Source of the DNA: Diplosphaera chodatii
Lineage: Eukaryota; Chlorophyta; Trebouxiophyceae; Prasiolales; Stichococcaceae
Length of the DNA: 64,000 nucleotides
Reading direction: 5' to 3'
NCBI GenBank assembly: GCA_032358165.1
Contig: JAALGY010000033.1
Coordinates: forward strand, 62,001-126,000
This document shows positions 58,201 to 64,000 of this stretch, piece after piece. Positions within the stretch are counted from its first letter, which is position 1. Each line of letters begins with the position of its first letter. Below the pieces are notes generated by a model, which saw nothing but the letters and a program-made list of their open reading frames with translations, searched no databases and was not told the origin of the DNA. The position numbers were made by a program, and so were the translations under genes.

Positions 58201-60083
58201 CTGCCACTGCAGCCGCCAGCAGCATGTTGTCGCAGGCAGACGTCGTGCGTGGCGCTGCACACCCCTGTAGCATCCGTCACATGTGTCCTGTGCGCTGCTG
58301 CAAGCGTGCTTGCCGTCGACTGCCAAAATGCTCAGGGTTGCAACTGCTGTCGTGTGCGCAGGAACAACCTGGGCGGCTTTGACGGGGCACTGTCGCAGGC
58401 GCAGGTCGCGAGCGGCGTCATCATCACCGCCCCCGCCATCTACAACTCCTCAGGTGCAGCGGCGGGCAGACCGTCCATCGAGCCCATGCCTGTCAACGGC
58501 GTGATCGACTGCAGCTTTCCGATGCTGCCGAGCCGCACATGCCTCGTGAGGACGGCTGCCAGTGAGGAGCCTGTAGGCGACCTCCGTATGCACCCTGGAA
58601 GCCGCCCCTCAAAACTGCTGTCTGGTTTCCAGGCACCACGTACGCGGTGATCCGTGGCCAGGGCTCCAGCTGCCCCGGCGGCCTGTCGGGCGACATGATC
58701 GGCCTCAGGTCAGTGCAGGGCGCATGGCCACTTCCATTGTATGTTGAGCTATTACCACCATTACCGCCAGGATCCTGTTGATCAGACCGGTCATCGCGTT
58801 GTAACGCTGTTGACACACTCTTGGAAGTGTCAGTTTATTGTAAAGTAACCTGAGATCATGCGGCGTGACTCCATGACTTTAGTTCGGTGCACCTCCTGAC
58901 GGCACATGCGTGTGCGCTGCAGACTGGTGGCTGGCAACCCACCCACTATCGAAACCGCCTGGTGCGCCAACGTGACCGCGAGGGGCAACCCCGCCATCGC
59001 GACATCATCTGCTGCAGGTGGCCTCCCGTCCTGTTCCCATCTGCTTGCTTGCTTGCTTGCACATCATCAGTGTGCAGGGCACATGTCGGCAGCGCTGGGA
59101 TGTCAGGTTTGAGGTCAGCCTTGCAAGCCACCCCTTGCTCAAATGTGATGATTTGACCTATGCATTCCAGAAGAGGATGTACTGAGCAGTACACTTGCCC
59201 TGTCTGCGCTGCAGACGGCAATGCCACGGTGTGGATCGTGGGCGAGTCCGACGGCGGCGTGTCGACGTTTGCCGCTGGCGACGCCACGAGCGGCAACACG
59301 CTGAACGCGTACGACGGCGAGACGGGGCAGCTGCTGTACCAGGTGCGCGCATTCGCGCCCCTGTATCGCATCACACCAAGTCTGGCAGTGCCAGAGGTCC
59401 TGAAGTGCCGATCGATCCATGCACGTTGTGTGCGGCCGTCTACTGCCACAGTCATCAGGCAGTGCGCAGCACTGTGTTCAATTTTCAGCTCCGCTGGCAG
59501 GGCATGCATACCTGTGTCCGTCGGCCAGCCTGTCTTGGTGTGATTGTAGAGTCCCGTGCTGGGCGCCGCCGTGTCCCGCTACCACACGCCCATCGAGGCC
59601 AAGGGTCGTGTGTACCTGGCCACGACAGAGCAGATCGCCGCCTTCGACGTCGGCGCCGGCAACAGCTCCTTCGCAGGTGGGGCTCTGCAGCCCCTTGTGT
59701 GGAGGTCAGCTGCTGCGAGCTTGGCGCCCGGCCCGCGGACGCGAAATCTGCATGCCTTGGTGTCTTTTGGTGTCTGTCACACAGTGCGCAGCTCCGCTGC
59801 TCGCATGTTGCCGGTGCAGATGCAGACGTACGCAGCGCTGGTGTCGATGGCGCAGTCATTGCATCGTTCAAACTGTTGCTGCGCTTGCACTGCAGCGCCG
59901 CCGTCGGCCGCTGCCGCGGCTGCGGGCGTGTCCGCAAACGCGTCCGCCAGCGGCGCGCCGGCGGCTGCATCGGCTGCGGCGCCGGCGCCGGCGCCACAGG
60001 GCGGGGCCCCGAGGCGCGCGCTGTCCGCGGCGCCGGCAGCGGCGGCGCTGCTGGCGGTGCTGGTGGCGGTGGCGCACTTGTAG
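55292..60083 (+). CDS. Secreted PQQ-type (quinoprotein dehydrogenase-like) beta-propeller protein, 583 aa
   Basis: Fifteen exons join in phase: 55292-55448, 55658-55824, 56104-56259, 56434-56506, 56675-56794, 57008-57085, 57459-57527, 57782-57897, 58059-58168, 58362-58453, 58633-58708, 58923-59017, 59215-59342, 59550-59676, 59896-60083. The signal peptide (MAAALLLALTVAASSGPAAAQA) is followed by VLQYHDSATKAGYYVDASL. Propeller-type strands include TAASAATGK, SPFVGVTATPAIDP, LLLLDGVAYAGYGG, GRVVGVRIDDP, GAIWAPGGPSSDG, VFVGTGN, LLFIGGKQGIVYLLDR, GFDGAL, WIVGESDGGVSTF and GRVYLATTEQIAAFD. An Ala/Pro-rich linker and a hydrophobic end (ALLAVLVAVAHL) look like a GPI-anchor signal. It resembles bacterial and plant polyvinyl-alcohol/alcohol dehydrogenase-like proteins; no heme motif (CxxCH) is seen. 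Catalysis is unproven. Intron 1 uses a GC donor (GCATGT). Confidence 0.85.
57313..57465 (+). repeat. Tandem duplication of an intron 3' end with its splice acceptor
   Basis: Two imperfect ~78-base units each run from GCTGTCACC to CTTTGCAGCGATCTG (exact at 57373-57387 and 57451-57465). The second supplies the acceptor of exon 7 of the PQQ-type gene. The first has a GTGAGT donor 10 bases after its acceptor. Confidence 0.75.
59042..59060. repeat. Tetranucleotide repeat (TGCT)n
   Basis: More than four perfect units of TGCT/GCTT lie in the intron between exons 12 and 13 of the PQQ-type gene. Confidence 0.85.
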
Positions 60084-60751
60084 TCGAGCCTGCTGGCGGC
60101 AGCCTGATGCGCCGCAGTGAACGGTGCTTGCTGCTGGTCACGCCCTGGCCGCGATGCCGTGCAGTTGGTGCTGGTGTGCTGCCAGTTGCAATGCCGGAGG
60201 CAACCAGCGAACAGCGTAAGAGTCAGCTCTGGGCTCGTGCTCAATGCTGACGCCTATCTGACAGGGTGATCCTGGTATGGCTGAGCAGCCACAAATTAGT
60301 TTGGGAACCCAATGGAACCAACCTGTCGACAGGCAGAACATGGCAGCTGGCCTACTCTCACGAATTGTTCGGTCAGCGTGCCAGCGGCATGGTTTGCTAT
60401 TTATTGTTTGAAATATGTGCATCTGGCACAGCTTGGTAACCGTGTTGCACGCTCATCTCATCAATTCAGCACGTTCCATGGAGCTTACAACTACCACACA
60501 ATCAACGAAGTGCACCATTCGATGTCAGCAGCCACTCAGCACTGCTGCAGGATGTGATGGAAGGCCGTTTGTTGCAAACTGATAAGAACCCAGCCCAGAT
60601 GCTGGGGTAGTGCGCCATGCTATGTGAACTTGTTGGTGCTGCGCAGGGTCTCACTGCACAGGGTGCTATGGGATGGGAGTGAGGGCCATGAAATGAAGAC
60701 CACAACATCGCTGCAGTCATCTAGCAGGTGTATAATTCTACTCAGACTCAT
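60084..60751. other. Convergent intergenic stretch, no gene seen
   Basis: This lies between the stop codons of the PQQ-type gene (+) and the wall-type protein gene (-). It is relatively AT-rich, as expected for two 3' UTRs. No clear poly(A) signal was identified. Confidence 0.45.
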
Positions 60752-63700
60752 CTATGCTGCAAACATGTGCCGGTGCCGCGGTGCTGCAAAGGCCTTCCGC
60801 AGCCGCCGGACTCTAGGCGGGATGAACGGCTTGGTCTCTGCCGCAGCTGCTACAGGCACCTCTAGCCCCGCTGCCGCAAAGCGCTGCCGTGGCGCCCGGA
60901 AGGTCTTGCCGGCAGGAAGCAGGACGTCGCTGGACCTGAGGCCCCGCAGCGGCTGCGCCTGGTCTGCCGCCGCCTCCACCGCATCCTGCTGCCCCGGCGG
61001 CACGTTGCGCTGCGACCCCGGCACCGCTGACATCGACCCCACAGCCGTCTGCGCGAGGCATGGCGCTCAAATCAGGCAGCACAACTGGAACGCTGACACT
61101 CGTGGTTGCCACCAACTGCCCTCAAAGACCAGAGGCCCATCCAAAACATCCACTTCTGAACAAGTGCATGTGTAACGAATGGGGTGCGACAGGGTTCTCA
61201 GCCCAGTGTAGTGGTGCAAGGCTCTGCGTCGTCGCAGGCATGATACCCCGATCACCTGCTGCGCCGGGCCGGCAACTCGCTCAGTCGCGTCGGTGTCTTT
61301 AGAGTCCACGCCCCCGCCCGCCGGCGCCGCCGTCGGCGCTGCGCCGCTTCCCGCCGCCGCCCGCCCGCCCACCGGCCGGCCGCCGCCCCGGCCGCCGTCG
61401 AACGGGTCGTCCCTCGCCGCGGCCCCCAGCCCGTCGCCCGTGTCGGCGTCCGTAATGCCCGCTGCAGCGGCGTTGTCGGACGGCGGCGGCGGCTGCGCCG
61501 GATCACCACCCTCGGCCGCCGCCGAGGGGCCCGCGGGGACTGTCAGGGCGTCGCCAGCATGGTCCTCCGGCAGCTGCTGCGCCGTCGGCTGCGCGGTGGG
61601 GACGCTGAGAGCGTTGCCCGCATGGCCCTCCGGCAGCTGCTGCGCCACCGGCTGCGCGGCCGGCTCGGCAGTGGGCTGTGCGCTTGGGGCTGCCGTGGGG
61701 TTCTCAACCTGCAGCGCATTGCCCGCATGGTCCTGCGGCAGCTGCACGACAGACCACACCAGCCAGTTCAGTGGGCCGTGCATGATAAGTGTGCACCTTG
61801 CGTACCCAAGCATCCTCATGTACATAGCACAGTACACGGCTACACCATGGGCTACCAGGCCTGAGTATGGCAGTCTGGCAGATATTATGCTCAGCCTCTG
61901 AGCCTTGATTGACCAAGGCTTGTAGATATGCTGCAACATGCCTGCTGAGACGGGGCTGCAGTCGGCGCTGCGGTGGGCGCGCCGCCGCCGAACGCCCTGC
62001 CGGCGCCGGCCTCCGTTGGCGCCGGCGTGGGCGCCGCCGTCGGCGCCAAGCTGCTTCCTGCCGCCGCCGCCGCCGCCGCCGCCTCCGCCGCTGAGCCGGG
62101 CCCGGGGTTGGCCACGGGCGGCCGGCTGCCGACCGCCACGTACGCCGCCCCGGGGGGCAGCGGGTCGTTGGGGCCCACCCTGGGGCCGCCGCCGCGCCCG
62201 CGGTCGTTGGGGTCGTCAGGCGCCGCCGGCAGCATGCCTGCAGTGATGCCAGCCTTGCGTAAGCACCGCCTTCACTGGGTGCAGCACTGCATCTGGCAGT
62301 GTAGAGCGGCATGATTGGTGGCTGGCTGCCTGCGTTCAGCGCAGAGCGCTGCACCGCGCACGGACCGTCATCGCAAGAGACATGCAGTGCGCACGCTGCT
62401 GTGCGCAGGGGAGGTTTGGGACGCAGCAATCGACACACCTCGGGCTCAGGAGCCCTGCTGCTCGACAGCTCCTTGTCATTGCACGCTTTGGGGCTGATCG
62501 GCGCACCTGGCAGGCTGCTGGGCGCTGGCGTTGGCGTCGCCGCCTGCCGCCCCTGCGCCTCCGCGGCCGCCTCCGCCGCCGGCGGCGGCGGTGGCGGCGA
62601 CAGCGCCGTCTGCGTCCTGCCGCCGGGGATGCGGCCGTCGGGCTGGTCGTCCGGGATCAGGGCGTTGACATAAGCCGCGGTGGGCGCCGCCGTGGGCGCT
62701 GCCGTGGGAGTGCGGCTGGGGGCGGCGGTGGGAAGCGCCTCCGCCCTGGCCTGCTGCGCCGCCGGCGCCTTTGTCGGAGCCGCCGTCGGCGCTTTAATTG
62801 GCGCCCTGGTTGGGACCTTGGTCGGCGCTGCCGTGGGTGCTGCGGTGGGGGCCCGCGTCGGGGCCTTTGTGGGCAGCTTGCCGGCGACGCGGCCCTGGCC
62901 CGCCGGCGGCGGCGGCGGCGGCGGCCTGCGCTTCGGCGGCGGCGGCTTCTTCCTGGCTGCCGCGGCGGCCGCCGCCGCCGAGACAGGCCCGGGTTTGGCC
63001 ACCGGCGGCCGGTTGCCGACCTTCACGTACACCGCGCCCGGCGGCAGCGGGTCGTTGGGGCCCACCCTGGGGCCGCCGGCGCGGCCGAGGTCGTTGGGGT
63101 CGTCGGGCGCCGCCGGCAGCAGCCCGCCGGGGGTCGCGGCTGTGCGCTGCTGCGCGTCGTGAAAGCGCACGTCAGCTACTTGCTGTGGGAGGAGGGCTTG
63201 AAGTCGAAGCAAAAGTTTGCCTGCTGTAGATACAGCACGGGGCCTGAGCAAAGCAGCAGGGACTTTGGGCGGCCCTGGAACAGAAGCTCGGTCCTGCAAC
63301 AGCATGGCACCAGGGCAATGGTTCAACGCCCGCACCTGCGTCGTTTTGGGTGGCGGCGGCTTTGGTTTCGCCTTTGGCGGAGGCGGCTTGGGCGCTGCCG
63401 CCATGCGGGCGTTTGCGCCGGCTTTCAGGTTGACGCCGCCGCTGCCGATGTTGGTGCTGATAACGCCGGGCACGCCGACTGATATGCCGCTGCCTGTGGG
63501 CTGGTCCGGCGTGGGCGTCACGCCGCGGCCGCCCTGTGTCGCGTAAGGGTTGGGGCGGCCGTCCGGCTGGTCCGTCGGCAGCCGTGTATCCACTTCCACC
63601 GAGACGTTGCCTGGCAGATTGGCGTCTACGTTTACGCCGCTGCCTGTCGCGTTCAGAATGACGCCCGGCAGCAGGCCGCCGCTGCGGCCGTCCGCTGACA

Positions 63701-64000
63701 CCGGCGGCGGCGGCTTCTTCGCGGGCGGCGGCCTGGGCGGCGGCTTGGGCGGCGGGCTGGGCGGCGGCCGGGGCGGCGGACGCCTAGGCGGGGAGCTGCG
63801 CTTCGGCGGCGGCGGCCGCAGCACCACGACTGTGCGCTTGGCGGTTGGGGCGGCGGCGGTGGCGGCCATGCGGGCATTGCCAGGGGCGGGCACGGGCTTT
63901 GGCGTCGCCGCCGGGAACAGCCGCGGCACCCAGCCCATGACCGGGTCCAGCTCGATGCCTACCTGCGCCGCTGTAGGGCTGGTACCGAACAACAAGCACA
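60752..64000 (-). CDS. Hydroxyproline-rich, repeat-containing glycoprotein-like protein (5' end missing)
   Basis: Exons read down: 64000-63336 (partial; an acceptor at 63963-63965 suggests a start at 63962), 63182-62507, 62237-61942, 61741-61256 and 61048-60752, in phase. The first exon has extensin/pherophorin-like poly-Pro (RPPPSPPPKPPPRPPP). Exon 2 has many APT/TAAPT units. A module LLPAAPDDPND...GGPRVGPNDPLPPGA occurs in exon 2 and again in exon 3. Exon 4 starts with three variants of QLPxDHAGNAL. The last exon is different: basic, ending RVRRLRKAFAAPRHRHMFAA. Pro/Ala/Thr composition implies secreted O-glycosylated wall or matrix protein; no signal peptide is visible because the 5' end is outside. 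The intron after exon 3 uses a GCATGT donor. The apparent continuous frame across the introns is accidental in part. Confidence 0.75.

Noticed and set aside
61704..63995. 763-codon continuous frame on the minus strand taken as one exon
   Set aside because: It reads through introns; after about 62500 its translation becomes unlike the repeat protein, and separate exons in other frames carry the repeated modules.

Overview
The window looks like nuclear DNA of a green alga (Chlorophyta, possibly a trebouxiophyte or relative). It is GC-rich and intron-dense. Exons are typically 70-200 nt, bounded by CAG acceptors and GTGCG/GTGAG donors. The proteins are of plant or algal type (HAP2/GCS1, AMI1-like amidase, phi-class GSTs, plastid-type aspartate aminotransferase, hydroxyproline-rich wall protein). 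A short plant-type TTTAGGG repeat lies in one intron. I see no rRNA, tRNA, CRISPR, viral or bacterial features. Gene models were built by hand from reading frame, splice sites and phase; in each accepted model all exon phases close to a multiple of three.

Layout. 0.7-2.0 kb (+): small TAZ zinc-finger protein. 3.1-10.1 kb (-): HAP2/GCS1 gamete fusogen, 18-20 exons. 10.6-14.0 kb (+): alanine-rich protein whose C-terminal domain weakly resembles CNRIP1. 14.2-17.5 kb (-): amidase-signature enzyme like plant AMI1. 18.4-21.9 kb (+): plastid-targeted alpha/beta hydrolase. 22.4-31.1 kb (+): chromatin protein with ARID, Tudor-like and Hsp20-like domains. 31.8-34.6 kb (-): FAD-dependent DAO-type oxidoreductase. 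35.4-36.1 kb (-): ORF with a SWIM-like zinc motif. 37.1-44.2 kb (+): 1,265-residue coiled-coil protein. 44.9-45.5 kb (-): small CxxC protein. 46.9-48.7 kb (-): aspartate aminotransferase, nearly intronless. 49.7-51.6 and 52.5-54.5 kb (-): tandem phi-class GSTs with identical gene structure. 55.3-60.1 kb (+): secreted PQQ-type beta-propeller protein. 60.8-64.0 kb (-): hydroxyproline-rich, repeat-containing wall-type protein that runs off the right edge.

The genes do not form one pathway; this is an ordinary eukaryotic neighbourhood of convergent and divergent pairs. The most notable content is an apparently intact HAP2, which implies a sexual or gamete-fusion capacity; an ARID-Tudor-Hsp20 architecture; a high share of GC-AG introns (11 of about 118 in my models); and several recent-looking small duplications (GST pair, Tudor half-exon, splice-acceptor repeat, wall-protein modules).
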